Shown: positions 1 to 7,798 of the stretch, in pieces | How positions within the stretch are numbered: position 1 is the first letter of the stretch | Layout: each line of letters starts with the position of its first letter | From: a bacterium | GTDB lineage: Bacteria > Bacillota_I > Bacilli_A > RF39 > UBA660 | Direction: 5' to 3' | DNA length: 64,000 bases | Assembly (NCBI GenBank): GCA_019423565.1 | Contig: JAHZBE010000001.1 | Location: 1-64,000 of the forward strand | The notes under the pieces: generated by a model | Told to the model about the DNA's origin: nothing | Databases searched by the model: none | What the model saw: the letters and a program-made list of their open reading frames with translations, nothing else | Made by a program: the position numbers and the translations under genes

Positions 1-441
1 TTTAAGCAGTTTAACAAGTGCGGAAGGTTTAGTATTACCAAATACATTAAATGGAGATTTAGATTTAAGCAGTTTAACAAGTGCTGAATGCTTAGAATTA
101 CCAAATACATTAAATGGAAATTTAGATTTAAGAAGTTTAACAAGTGCTGAAGGCTTAGTATTACCAAATATAATAAATGGAGATTTATATTTAAGCAGTT
201 TAACAAGTGCGGAAGGTTTAGTATTACCAAATACAGTAAATGGAGATTTAGATTTAAGCAGTTTAACAAGTGCGGAAGGTTTAGTATTACCAAATACATT
301 AAATGGAAATTTAGATTTAAGCAGTTTAACAAGTGCTGAATGCTTAGAATTACCAAATAGAATAACCGGAATTTTATATTTAAAAAGTTTAATAAGTGCA
401 GAAGGCTTAGTATTGCCAATTTCATTATTTGATAGAGTTTA
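1..441 (+). repeat. Seven tandem 63-bp repeats inside LRR gene
   Basis: The phrase tttaagcagtttaacaag recurs with exact 63-bp spacing, with small changes, at positions 1, 64, 127, 190, 253, 316 and 379. Each unit encodes one 21-residue LRR. The third unit has a Ser-to-Arg change and the last is the most diverged. Such near-identical in-frame repeats can gain or lose units by slippage without breaking the frame. Confidence 0.9.
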
Positions 442-550
442 TTCAAATATTACAATTTCTGAAACATGTTTTATTCCTGATGAGGAATATTATAAATATA
501 TAAACGAAGATAAAAATAATGAAAATGATGAAGGAATAAGAAAAATATAA
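2..550 (+). CDS. Leucine-rich-repeat protein, C-terminal part (5' end outside window)
   Basis: An open frame runs in from the window edge and stops at 548-550, giving 182 visible residues. It consists of seven tandem 21-residue leucine-rich units of the type LxSLTSAEGLVLPN, followed by a non-repetitive tail of about 45 residues rich in Glu, Asp and Asn. No start is visible. Units of this kind build a beta-solenoid, and in gut Firmicutes such proteins are usually large and of unknown binding partner. No membrane anchor or sorting signal is visible in the tail, so it may be cytoplasmic or released. The function is not known. Confidence 0.75.
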   Translation, partial: LSSLTSAEGLVLPNTLNGDLDLSSLTSAECLELPNTLNGNLDLRSLTSAEGLVLPNIINGDLYLSSLTSAEGLVLPNTVNGDLDLSSLTSAEGLVLPNTLNGNLDLSSLTSAECLELPNRITGILYLKSLISAEGLVLPISLFDRVYSNITISETCFIPDEEYYKYINEDKNNENDEGIRKI

Positions 551-568
551 AATAAAGATAGATTAAAT

Positions 569-594
569 ATTTAGAACTTTCTAAATGTTTTTTT
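569..594 (+). terminator. Intrinsic terminator after LRR gene
   Basis: A 7-bp stem (atttaga/tctaaat) with a 4-nt loop is followed by a run of seven T. It sits 18 bp after the LRR stop codon. Confidence 0.6.
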
Positions 595-595
595 A

Positions 596-624
596 TTGAC
601 TAATTTATTAAATTTTTATAAAAT
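596..624 (+). promoter_or_regulatory. SigA-type promoter for the 654-1574 gene
   Basis: TTGACT at 596-601 and TAAAAT at 619-624 are separated by 17 bp. Transcription would begin near 631. This rules out an in-frame ATG at 633 as the translation start and favours the ATG at 654. Confidence 0.6.
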
Positions 625-653
625 ATATAACCATGAAAAAAGAGGTGCATTAT

Positions 654-1574
654 ATGAAAAATATAGAAAAATTATTGCCTAAAAATGTATGTGAGATAAG
701 TGGTAAGGTAATTAAAATTACTAGTGATGAATTTTATAATTTTACTATTAATAAAAAGTTTAATAATATAGGAATGTTAAATTTTGAAATATATGATGCT
801 AGAAAAAGAAGCACTCAAAGTGTCATAAGTGTATATCAATTTATTAAATATTTGATTGAAAATAAAGTAAAAAATATAAATATAAAAGCATCTGATGAAT
901 TAATTCCTGTTTATATTGATGTGCTAAATAGGTTAAATTATGTTGGTAAAAGTAATATATCTTTATATATAGAAAGAATGACTATAGAAGAAAAAGAATA
1001 TTTACCTCTTGATTTAGACAAATCTAAAAGCAAAATAGATATTCCATCAGGAAGGCTTCTTTGGCAACCACAATTATCTAAATTAGAAAAAGTAATCGAC
1101 ATGAATACTTTAAAAGAAACAAAGATGTTACATAGACATATATATCATATTTATAAAAAAATGAGTGAACAATATTATTCTGAAAAATTTACCTCTTATG
1201 ATAAAATATTATATGTTTATGATTATATAAAAAAATTAGATTTTAAATATAAAAGTGATTTTGAAATTGCAAAATTGATAAGTGCATTACTCAATAATCC
1301 AACTTTGAAAGTAGATGCTAAAGTCATAACTGGTAAATTATATAATCAAGATTATTCTTTTATTGGTATAGTAAATAGTGAAGAAAAAAGAATTTTGGAG
1401 TGTTTACCAACTATTGATAATTACTTTAAAAAAACAGACATAAAAATGGATAAACCAAATATATTGCTGGAAAGAACTCAAAATCTTGATGCATACCTAT
1501 ATGATCACTATAATATAGATGATAAGGATGAGAAAAAATTAAGAATGCATTTAGAATGTCTAAAGAAAAAATGA
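654..1574 (+). CDS. Unknown protein, possible degenerate transglutaminase-like fold
   Basis: This gene encodes 306 residues. The start at 654 is chosen because AGAGGTG lies 6 nt upstream, while an earlier in-frame ATG at 633 has no ribosome-binding site and falls at the predicted transcription start. I do not recognise the protein. The N-terminal 130 residues look like a mixed alpha/beta domain. Around residues 180-260 there is a helix with YDYIKKL, then AKLISALL, then VDAKVITGKL and a strand ending in LECLPTID. That order loosely recalls transglutaminase-like domains, but no Cys lies at the expected catalytic position. No signal peptide or membrane segment is seen. It is transcribed alone, between two terminators. 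The fold suggestion is weak. Confidence 0.6.
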   Translation: MKNIEKLLPKNVCEISGKVIKITSDEFYNFTINKKFNNIGMLNFEIYDARKRSTQSVISVYQFIKYLIENKVKNINIKASDELIPVYIDVLNRLNYVGKSNISLYIERMTIEEKEYLPLDLDKSKSKIDIPSGRLLWQPQLSKLEKVIDMNTLKETKMLHRHIYHIYKKMSEQYYSEKFTSYDKILYVYDYIKKLDFKYKSDFEIAKLISALLNNPTLKVDAKVITGKLYNQDYSFIGIVNSEEKRILECLPTIDNYFKKTDIKMDKPNILLERTQNLDAYLYDHYNIDDKDEKKLRMHLECLKKK

Positions 1575-1596
1575 TTAATATTATAATTTTTATGAG

Positions 1597-1633
1597 AAAA
1601 TGAAAAAAATTTAACTTTTTTTCATTTTTTTTT
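1597..1633 (+). terminator. Intrinsic terminator
   Basis: A 12-bp AT-rich stem (aaaatgaaaaaa/ttttttcatttt) with an 8-nt loop is followed by a T-tract. It lies just after the unknown gene ending at 1574. Confidence 0.6.
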
Positions 1634-1690
1634 ACTTTTTTTAGGGGAATTTGATGGAGAAACGGCTTATATAATAAGTGGAGGGATAAA

Positions 1691-3724
1691 ATGAGACATA
1701 AATTTGTACGGCAACAAGGGATTAAAGATTGTGGTGTAACCTGTCTTTATAATATTATTAGATATTATAAAGGAAATATTAGTATTGATAAACTTAGAAA
1801 TTTAACTAAAACAGATGAAAATGGGACAAGCATTTATAATATTGTTGATGCATCCAATAAGTTAGGACTTAAATCTAATGCATATATGTGTAAATATAAT
1901 AGTTTAAATAAAATATCATGGCCTTTCATCGCACATATAAAATTAGATGAAAAATATGATCATTTCGTTATAATAAAAAATATTAAAAAAGATAAAATTA
2001 TAGTAGAAGATCCTATTAGAGGAAAAGTTATATATGATAAAAATATGTTTTTAAAAGAATGGACAAATGTTGTAATTACATTTGAAAAGACAAAAGATTT
2101 AGTTAAAGAAAATAGCAAAAAAAATATATGTTTTTTTAAAAATAGATTTATTATCACTTACTTTCTTTTAATTTTTATTATCTCGATCTTAGCGTCTATA
2201 TTTTCTTTACTAAATTCGTTTTATTTAAGTGCTTTATATAATGGATTTGAATCCTCTAAATTTATTTTATTTCTATTTTTGTTATTATCCGTTATAAAAT
2301 CCATTATTGATTATATAAGAAATAGAGCCATTATATCATTTGATAAAAAGTTAAATTTTAAAGTAATGAATAAAGCATATAAAAAAATACTATCCCTTCC
2401 TCTTAAATATCATCATAGTAGACCAGTTGGTGATATTGTATCTAGAATAAATGATTTGTCTAGTATAAGAGAATTTGTTAATACCATTTTATTTTCTTCA
2501 TTATTAGATATTTTGTATATGATTCTTATTCTTGTTTTTATGTTTATAATAAACAAATATTTATTTTTATTAATCTTCCTTATAAGTGTTATTTATATTA
2601 TTTTATATTTATTTTTTAGAAACAAAATATATTCCCGTTCATATGATTTAAAAGAAAAAAATTCCCTAATTAATTCTTATTTAGTAGAAAGCATAGTTGG
2701 TATTAATACAATAAAAAATTGTGGTATTGAAAAAGAAAGAATAAATGATTTTAAAAATAAATATAATGATTTATTAGATTCAAATATAAAATATAATAAG
2801 ATATTATTAAACTTTAATCTTGTAGATAATTTAATTAGTTCTTGGTCAAATATATTAATTTTGTTTGTAGGATATACTTTAGTTAATAAAAATTTATTAT
2901 CATTTTCTTATCTTTTAGTAGCAAATTCCGTAATAATTTATTACTTCCTTTCATTTAAAAATATAGTGTCATTAGATAATTTATTTATAAATGCTAAGAA
3001 TTCATATAAGAGGCTAGAAAACTTTTTTGTTAAAGAAAATATAATAAAAGACTATGGTTTAATATTTAAAGATAAAATTGAGTTTAAAAATGTATCATTC
3101 AAATATAATTGTCACTCCTATATAGATAATATTAATTTTACTATAAATAAAAATGATTTTGTCTTTATAAAAGGACCAAGTGGAGTAGGTAAATCAACTA
3201 TTTTTAAATTATTAACTAAAGAATTAAATACTGATAAAGGATCTATACTTATTGATAATGTAAATATTAATAAGTTAAGTTTTAAAGATATAACGGATAA
3301 TATATGTTTTGTATCGCAAGACGAAATTATATTTACTGGTACTATATTAGATAATATAAGGTTATATAAAAATGTTAAAAATGAAGAATTAGAGAAAGTT
3401 ATTAAAGTAACTGGTATTGATAAATTTCTAAAAGAAAAGAATATATCCCTAAATTTTCTTTTAGAAGAAAATGGTCATAATGTATCAGATGGAGAAAGAA
3501 AAAGAATATTATTAGCACGAGCGTTACTACAAAATAAAAAAATACTTATATTAGATGAAACTACAAACGGTATTGATATTCTAAGTGAAGAAAATATAGT
3601 TAGAAAAGTAAAAGAGGAATATGATGTAACTTTGATATTAATTTCACATAGATATGATAATTTGAAGTTATTTAATAAAGTATTTGAAATTAAAGGAGGT
3701 ACAAAATGTGAGAGAGTTAAGTAA
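1691..3724 (+). CDS. Peptidase-containing ABC transporter (bacteriocin exporter, C39 type)
   Basis: This 677-residue protein should cut double-glycine leaders from peptides and export them through the membrane using ATP. The N-terminal C39 peptidase domain (about 1-125) has the expected Cys14, His91 and Asp107, with Gln8/Gln9 before the Cys for the oxyanion hole. A six-helix ABC transporter membrane domain spans about 150-430. The C-terminal ATPase has a Walker A motif (GPSGVGKST, about 495-503), a signature VSDGE at 598-602 and Walker B Asp622-Glu623. VSDGE departs from the usual LSGGQ but has been kept Ser- and Gly-containing. Length fits the family. GGAGGG precedes the ATG. A TATAAT lies at 1670-1675 without a clear -35. 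The 3' end overlaps the first of two precursor genes, its likely substrates. Confidence 0.93.
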   Translation: MRHKFVRQQGIKDCGVTCLYNIIRYYKGNISIDKLRNLTKTDENGTSIYNIVDASNKLGLKSNAYMCKYNSLNKISWPFIAHIKLDEKYDHFVIIKNIKKDKIIVEDPIRGKVIYDKNMFLKEWTNVVITFEKTKDLVKENSKKNICFFKNRFIITYFLLIFIISILASIFSLLNSFYLSALYNGFESSKFILFLFLLLSVIKSIIDYIRNRAIISFDKKLNFKVMNKAYKKILSLPLKYHHSRPVGDIVSRINDLSSIREFVNTILFSSLLDILYMILILVFMFIINKYLFLLIFLISVIYIILYLFFRNKIYSRSYDLKEKNSLINSYLVESIVGINTIKNCGIEKERINDFKNKYNDLLDSNIKYNKILLNFNLVDNLISSWSNILILFVGYTLVNKNLLSFSYLLVANSVIIYYFLSFKNIVSLDNLFINAKNSYKRLENFFVKENIIKDYGLIFKDKIEFKNVSFKYNCHSYIDNINFTINKNDFVFIKGPSGVGKSTIFKLLTKELNTDKGSILIDNVNINKLSFKDITDNICFVSQDEIIFTGTILDNIRLYKNVKNEELEKVIKVTGIDKFLKEKNISLNFLLEENGHNVSDGERKRILLARALLQNKKILILDETTNGIDILSEENIVRKVKEEYDVTLILISHRYDNLKLFNKVFEIKGGTKCERVK

Positions 3725-3848
3725 AAATGAAATGAAAAGTATAAAAGGTGGTGGAATGTCTGCGACTGCATGGGCAGTTATCGCAGGTGTTATATCATTT
3801 ATATCAGGTATTTTTGATGGTTTTACAAGACCATATAAATGCAGATAG
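3708..3848 (+). CDS. Double-glycine bacteriocin-type precursor peptide 1
   Basis: This gene encodes 46 residues and starts at GTG, with a strong AAAGGAGGT 7 nt upstream. The start lies inside the last codons of the exporter gene (17-bp overlap in another frame). The leader MRELSKNEMKSIKGG is a textbook double-glycine leader (ELS..EM..I.GG). The core of about 31 residues is small and hydrophobic, contains a GIFDG (GxxxG) motif and ends in a basic stretch with a single Cys (YKCR). GxxxG motifs mediate helix pairing in two-peptide class IIb bacteriocins. The neighbouring C39 exporter would process it between Gly15 and Gly16. Antimicrobial activity is inferred; a signalling peptide is the alternative. 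Confidence 0.88.
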   Translation: MRELSKNEMKSIKGGGMSATAWAVIAGVISFISGIFDGFTRPYKCR

Positions 3849-3856
3849 GAGGTAAT

Positions 3857-4024
3857 ATGAAAGAGTTAAGTACTTCAGAAATGAAGAATATAAGCGGTGG
3901 TGGAACAATTTCAGGTAGTCTTTTTAGTGCACTTGCTAAAGGCTTTAATGTATTTGTTGATATGGGAAGAGCCCTTGGTTCAAGTATAAGAAGACTAGTT
4001 AACAATAATATGTGTGATTTTTAA
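3857..4024 (+). CDS. Double-glycine bacteriocin-type precursor peptide 2
   Basis: This gene encodes 55 residues from the ATG at 3857, preceded by AGGAGGT only 3 nt away; that ribosome-binding site overlaps the stop codon of peptide 1, so the two are translationally coupled. The leader MKELSTSEMKNISGG is closely related to that of peptide 1. The core begins GTISGSLFSAL, so a GTISG (GxxxG) motif lies at its very start. It continues as an amphipathic helix with two Arg pairs and ends in NMCDF with a single Cys. Paired genes, related leaders, unrelated cores and one GxxxG each are the hallmarks of class IIb two-peptide bacteriocins. No immunity protein gene follows before the terminator. Confidence 0.88.
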   Translation: MKELSTSEMKNISGGGTISGSLFSALAKGFNVFVDMGRALGSSIRRLVNNNMCDF

Positions 4025-4097
4025 GCACAAGTAAAAAATGCATTATCATACAGGTATAGAATTTTTCATTGTTTAAAAAATTTTAAAAATATTTTGT

Positions 4098-4126
4098 AAA
4101 AGTGGGATTATTCTCACTTTTTCTTT
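4098..4126 (+). terminator. Intrinsic terminator of bacteriocin-type operon
   Basis: Stem aaaagtggga/tctcactttt (10 bp with one G-T pair) has a 4-nt loop and is followed by TTCTTTT. It closes the exporter-precursor transcript. Confidence 0.8.
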
Positions 4127-4156
4127 TACTTTTAACTAAAAAACTTAAAAAAATTG

Positions 4157-4185
4157 TTGAAATAAAGTTTTCTAAGTGATATAAT
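4157..4185 (+). promoter_or_regulatory. SigA-type promoter of rpsU operon
   Basis: TTGAAA at 4157-4162 and TATAAT at 4180-4185 are separated by 17 bp. A TGA directly before the -10 gives an extended -10 box. Confidence 0.8.
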
Positions 4186-4216
4186 TTGTTTAGTTAATAT
4201 GAAGGGAGGGATAAGA

Positions 4217-4411
4217 ATGACTAAAGTAGTGGTAAAAAACGGAAATATTGATGGCGCTTTAAAAAGATTTAAGCAAGTAGTAGCTAAAAGTGGTATCCCT
4301 TCTGAATGTAAAAAAAGAGAACATTATTCTAAACCTGGTGTTCAAAGAAGAGAAGCTAAAAAAGCTGGTATTAAAAATAGTAGAAAAAAACAAAGTCGTG
4401 ATAGAGACTAA
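4217..4411 (+). CDS. rpsU: Small ribosomal subunit protein bS21
   Basis: This 64-residue, strongly basic protein has the S21 pattern: a short N-terminal strand (TKVVVKNG), ALKRFKQVVAKSG, KKREHYSKPGVQRREAKKAG and a lysine/arginine-rich tail. S21 binds the 30S platform near the anti-Shine-Dalgarno region and assists initiation. The start at 4217 is chosen because GGGAGGG lies about 6 nt upstream. An earlier in-frame ATG at 4199 lies upstream of that site. A dedicated promoter precedes the gene and a terminator follows, with yqeY next, as in many Firmicutes. Confidence 0.95.
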   Translation: MTKVVVKNGNIDGALKRFKQVVAKSGIPSECKKREHYSKPGVQRREAKKAGIKNSRKKQSRDRD

Positions 4412-4414
4412 TTT

Positions 4415-4436
4415 AAGCAGTTAATACTGCTTTTTT
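4415..4436 (+). terminator. Intrinsic terminator after rpsU
   Basis: A 7-bp stem aagcagt/actgctt with a 4-nt loop runs into six T. It probably sets a high rpsU:yqeY ratio by partial read-through, since no clear promoter separates it from yqeY. Confidence 0.8.
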
Positions 4437-4458
4437 AAATAAAAGGAGAGAATATAAT

Positions 4459-4902
4459 ATGAAAGAAAGACTTCAAAAAGATTTAATAAGTGCGATGAAA
4501 GAACACAACAGAAAGAAAGCAGATACAATAAAATCTGTTAAGGCAGCAATACAAATGGAAGAAATAAATTCTAAAAAAGAATTAAGCGAAGAAGAGATGT
4601 TAAGCATTGTTACTAAACAAGTAAAATTAAGAAAAGATGCTGTTAAAGATTTTGAAAAAGCTGGAAGACAAGATCTAATTGATTCATACAATGAAGAAAT
4701 TGATATATTAAATGAATACTTACCAAAACCATTAACTATGGAGGAAATTAATTCTATAATTGATGAAGCATTTAATGTAGTAAATCCAAAAGCACAATCA
4801 GATATTGGTAAAATAATGAAAGAAATATCACCAAAATTAAAAAATAGAGCGGATATGGGTGAAGTAAATAAAATTATAAAAGAAAAATTATCACAAATAT
4901 AA
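4459..4902 (+). CDS. yqeY: GatB/YqeY domain protein
   Basis: This 147-residue cytoplasmic protein matches the stand-alone YqeY family in length and order. A helical N-terminal part contains KSVKAAIQMEEI and a LRKDAVKDFEKAGRQDLID stretch. It is followed by EIDILNEYLPKPLT and a C-terminal part with DIGKIMKEISPKLKNRADMGEVNKIIKEKL. The C-terminal fold resembles the tRNA-binding tail of GatB. YqeY is thought to relate to tRNA-dependent amidation, but its exact role is not settled. AAGGAGAG precedes the ATG, and the gene follows rpsU directly, as in Bacillus. Confidence 0.92.
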   Translation: MKERLQKDLISAMKEHNRKKADTIKSVKAAIQMEEINSKKELSEEEMLSIVTKQVKLRKDAVKDFEKAGRQDLIDSYNEEIDILNEYLPKPLTMEEINSIIDEAFNVVNPKAQSDIGKIMKEISPKLKNRADMGEVNKIIKEKLSQI

Positions 4903-4954
4903 GATGTCTTAAGTCTTATATTTTTTCATATAATTTACTAGGGTGATATTGTTT

Positions 4955-5206
4955 ATGAAGCATACTAGTAACTTAAGAAACTATATATATCAAAAAGAAT
5001 TTAAGATAACTATTAAGAAAAATATGATAGATATTGAAAATTTTACTAATATAGGAAAAATAGAAAACTATGAAATAGTTATATATAATAATAAAGAAAA
5101 AATAACTATTAAAGGTAAAAATCTTTCTATTAACAAAATGTTAAGTAGTGAAGTACTAATACTTGGAAATTATAATGAAATTATTTTTGAGGGAGAAAAT
5201 GAATAG
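4955..5206 (+). CDS. yqfC: Sporulation protein YqfC (YabP/YqfC family)
   Basis: This small protein of 83 residues is mostly beta-strand, with IENYEIVIYNNKEKITIKGKNLSI and a final EVLILGNYNEIIFEGE, as in the YabP/YqfC family. In Bacillus yqfC is made under SigE in the mother cell. The start at 4955 is preferred because AGGGTGAT lies 7 nt upstream; in-frame GTG (4943) and TTG (4949) codons fall within or next to that site. The gene overlaps yqfD by 8 bp (ATGAATAG), showing translational coupling. Identity rests on size, strand pattern and position next to yqfD. Confidence 0.82.
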   Translation: MKHTSNLRNYIYQKEFKITIKKNMIDIENFTNIGKIENYEIVIYNNKEKITIKGKNLSINKMLSSEVLILGNYNEIIFEGENE

Positions 5207-6344
5207 TTATTTAATAATAAAAGTAGAAGGAAAAATAATAGAAAAATTTATTCTTAGATGTAAAAAAAATAATATTAACCTTTTAAAAATAGAAAGAATA
5301 TCAAATAAAGAAATAATAATTAAAATAAATAGTAAAGATTATGAAAAATTAAATAAAATAAAATCAATATATACTCTTACCATAATAAATAATGAAGGAT
5401 ATTTAAAATTTAAAGAAGAATTAAATAAAAATAAAGTATTTATAATAATGGTAATACTTGGTCTTTTATTTTTAATTTATTTATCAAATACAATTTTTAG
5501 TGTAAATATAATAAGTATGAATAAAGATTTAAGTGAAAAAATAATTAAAGAATTAGATAGTTATGGAATAAAAAAATATCATTTAAAAAAATCGTATGAT
5601 TCTATAGAAAAAATAAAAAAGAAAATTACAGATAAATATAAAGATAGTATTGAATGGATAGAAATAACTGATATTGGTACTAAATATGAGGTAAAAATTG
5701 TTGAAAGAAAAAAACAAAATAATAATGTAAGTACTGAGTATACAAATATTGTTGCGAAAAAATCAGGTGTAATAAAAAAAATACATGCTGAATCGGGATT
5801 AAAAATGGTTGAACCTAATACTTATGTAAATAAAGGTGATGTAATAATAAGTGGTGCGATAACGAAAGATGAAGAAGTAAAAAAATATGTTCACGCTAAA
5901 GGAAAAGTTTATGCAGAAGTATGGTATGATGTGTCTATAGAGTTTCCTTTAAAGTATACTGAGAAAAAATATACAAATAATAATAAAAGAAGTTTTTATA
6001 TAAAAATAGGAAAAGATTATATTTCAAGAAAAAAATATAAAAACTTTGAAAGAAAGAAAATTATTAGTTTAAAAAATAGATTAGTACCATTTGAAGTTGG
6101 AATAGAAAATCAAAAAGAAATAAAAATTATAAATGATACTTATAAAATAAATGAAGCAAAAACAAAGGCTAAGGAAAAAGTTAAAGAAAAGATTTTACAA
6201 TCACTTGATAAAGATGAGTACATACTTGATGAAAAAACTTTGAATTTTTATCAAAAAGATAGTAAAATAGTATTAGATATGTTTATAACATGTTATGAAG
6301 AAATAGGGAAAGAAGAAAAAATAGAACCTATAACGGAAGAATAG
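5199..6344 (+). CDS. yqfD: Sporulation protein YqfD
   Basis: This 381-residue protein belongs to the YqfD family of mother-cell sporulation proteins. A cytoplasmic N-terminal region of about 85 residues is followed by one transmembrane segment at about 85-106 (VFIIMVILGLLFLIYLSNTI). A long extracytoplasmic part follows, with GSGVIKKIHAESG-like biotinyl/lipoyl-type strands, the phrase VNKGDVIISGAI and a lysine-rich C-terminus. The start overlaps the yqfC stop, and AGGGAG lies just upstream. In Bacillus the next gene is phoH, which is absent here and replaced by a VanZ-like gene. Confidence 0.87.
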   Translation: MNSYLIIKVEGKIIEKFILRCKKNNINLLKIERISNKEIIIKINSKDYEKLNKIKSIYTLTIINNEGYLKFKEELNKNKVFIIMVILGLLFLIYLSNTIFSVNIISMNKDLSEKIIKELDSYGIKKYHLKKSYDSIEKIKKKITDKYKDSIEWIEITDIGTKYEVKIVERKKQNNNVSTEYTNIVAKKSGVIKKIHAESGLKMVEPNTYVNKGDVIISGAITKDEEVKKYVHAKGKVYAEVWYDVSIEFPLKYTEKKYTNNNKRSFYIKIGKDYISRKKYKNFERKKIISLKNRLVPFEVGIENQKEIKIINDTYKINEAKTKAKEKVKEKILQSLDKDEYILDEKTLNFYQKDSKIVLDMFITCYEEIGKEEKIEPITEE

Positions 6345-6358
6345 TAAGGAGTAATAAA

Positions 6359-6976
6359 ATGATAGAACAAACACTAAAGGATGCAGTTAGTAACAACTGG
6401 CCAATGCTTTTAATATTTACAGTAGTAATAGTAACAATCAGAATAACATATTTAATAGTGCATAAAGATAAATTTGTACTTTATAAAGAACTATTTATGC
6501 TTGCCTTTTTAATTTATGCGATGCTTTTATTTTATGTAGTAACATTCCAAGATGTAAATTATGGAACGAATAATTTTATCCCATTTAAGGAAATACTAAG
6601 ATATAAGGTTGGATCAAAAGTATTTATGAGAAATATACTTGGTAATATACTTTTATTTGTACCATTTGGTCTTTTTGTTTCATATATAATGAAAACAAGA
6701 AAGGTAATGCCAATATTATTTATATCATTAGTTACATCAGGTGTAATAGAATATACACAATTAAAAATTGGAAGAACATTTGATATAGATGATATTATAT
6801 TAAATGTTGTAGGTGGTTTTGTAGGATATTTAATATTTATTATATGTGACACTTTAGAAAGTCATTTACCAGCGTTTTTTTCAACTGATTTATTTAAAAA
6901 TATATTAACTATAATATTATGTGTTATAATATTTTTGATTTATACAAATTATTCATTATGGGGGATTTTAAGATGA
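6359..6976 (+). CDS. VanZ-family membrane protein
   Basis: This 205-residue integral membrane protein has about five hydrophobic helices. The VanZ signature covers the central half: TNNFIPFKEI after the second helix, then NILGNILLFVPFGLFVSYI, then SGVIEYTQLKIGRTFDIDDIILNVVGG. VanZ domains are linked to low-level teicoplanin resistance in enterococci, but most chromosomal members have no known role. It sits between yqfD and ybeY, where phoH usually lies, and overlaps ybeY by 4 bp (ATGA), so it is co-translated with a ribosome-maturation gene. AGGAGT precedes the ATG. Confidence 0.88.
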   Translation: MIEQTLKDAVSNNWPMLLIFTVVIVTIRITYLIVHKDKFVLYKELFMLAFLIYAMLLFYVVTFQDVNYGTNNFIPFKEILRYKVGSKVFMRNILGNILLFVPFGLFVSYIMKTRKVMPILFISLVTSGVIEYTQLKIGRTFDIDDIILNVVGGFVGYLIFIICDTLESHLPAFFSTDLFKNILTIILCVIIFLIYTNYSLWGILR

Positions 6977-7410
6977 CAGAAGTATTTAATGAAACAAATG
7001 AAAAATTAAAAGAAATAGATGAGCTACCAGATTTAATTAAATTTATGACTAAATATATGGGTGAAGAAGATTCTGAATTTAATGTAATTATAGTAGATAA
7101 TGAAAAAATACATGAAATAAATAAAACATATAGAAATATTGATAGAGAAACAGATGTAATTAGTTTTGCTTTAAATGATGATGAAACATGTAATTCTTTT
7201 GTAAGAGTGCTTGGTGATATTTATATTTCAATAGATAAAGCAAAATCACAAGCAGAAGAATATGGCCATTCTTTAAAAAGAGAATTGTCTTTCTTGACAG
7301 TACATGGTTTTTTACATTTACTTGGATATGATCATATGGAAAAAGAAGATGAAATAAAAATGTTTTCACTTCAAAATGAAATATTAAAAGAATATGGAGT
7401 AAATAGATAA
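6973..7410 (+). CDS. ybeY: Endoribonuclease YbeY (rRNA maturation factor)
   Basis: This 145-residue protein carries the diagnostic zinc site HGFLHLLGYDH, with three His ligands, near residues 110-120. NKTYRNIDRETDVISFAL precedes it, as in the family. YbeY acts in 16S rRNA 3'-end maturation and ribosome quality control. The start at 6973 is chosen because GGGGGA lies 7 nt upstream and the codon overlaps the VanZ stop as ATGA; an in-frame ATG at 6958 lies upstream of that site and would give a short extra tail. Confidence 0.95.
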   Translation: MTEVFNETNEKLKEIDELPDLIKFMTKYMGEEDSEFNVIIVDNEKIHEINKTYRNIDRETDVISFALNDDETCNSFVRVLGDIYISIDKAKSQAEEYGHSLKRELSFLTVHGFLHLLGYDHMEKEDEIKMFSLQNEILKEYGVNR

Positions 7411-7411
7411 T

Positions 7412-7798
7412 ATGAAAGAAAAATTATTAGAGTTATTAAATAATAGTTATAGTCCTTATTCTAAATTTAGAGTAGCGGCTATTGCATTAATGAAAGATGG
7501 TACAGAATTTAATGGGGTTAATGTAGAAAATGCTTCATATGGGGGAGCAATATGCGCTGAAAGAAGTGCAATTGTATCTGCAATAAGTGCTGGATATAAA
7601 AAACATGATTTTGAAAAAATGTATGTTATGTGTGATAATGAAAAAATTGGTATGAGCTGTATGATATGTAGACAAGTTATTCAAGAGTTTTTTGAAAAAG
7701 ATAAGATGATAATTACAATGAATCCAAATGGTGATGAAATAGTTCATACAGTAGAAGAATTATGTCCATATCCATTTGATGAAGAGGATTTAAAATGA
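7412..7798 (+). CDS. cdd: Cytidine deaminase
   Basis: This 128-residue zinc enzyme converts cytidine or deoxycytidine to uridine forms for pyrimidine salvage. The catalytic block NVENASYGGAICAERSA supplies the first zinc Cys and the proton-shuttle Glu. The second block is SCMICRQV, which keeps both Cys ligands (CxxC) and CRQ but lacks the usual Pro and Gly of PCGxCRQ. Length is typical. The gene starts one base after the ybeY stop and overlaps era by 4 bp, as in the Bacillus cluster where dgkA would lie between. Confidence 0.93.
   Translation: MKEKLLELLNNSYSPYSKFRVAAIALMKDGTEFNGVNVENASYGGAICAERSAIVSAISAGYKKHDFEKMYVMCDNEKIGMSCMICRQVIQEFFEKDKMIITMNPNGDEIVHTVEELCPYPFDEEDLK

Noticed and set aside
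1..441. CRISPR-like array from regular 63-bp repeats
   Set aside because: The repeats are contiguous, without unique spacers, and are in frame as leucine-rich units.
633..653. ATG at 633 as the start of the unknown gene
   Set aside because: It lies at the predicted transcription start and lacks a ribosome-binding site, unlike ATG 654.
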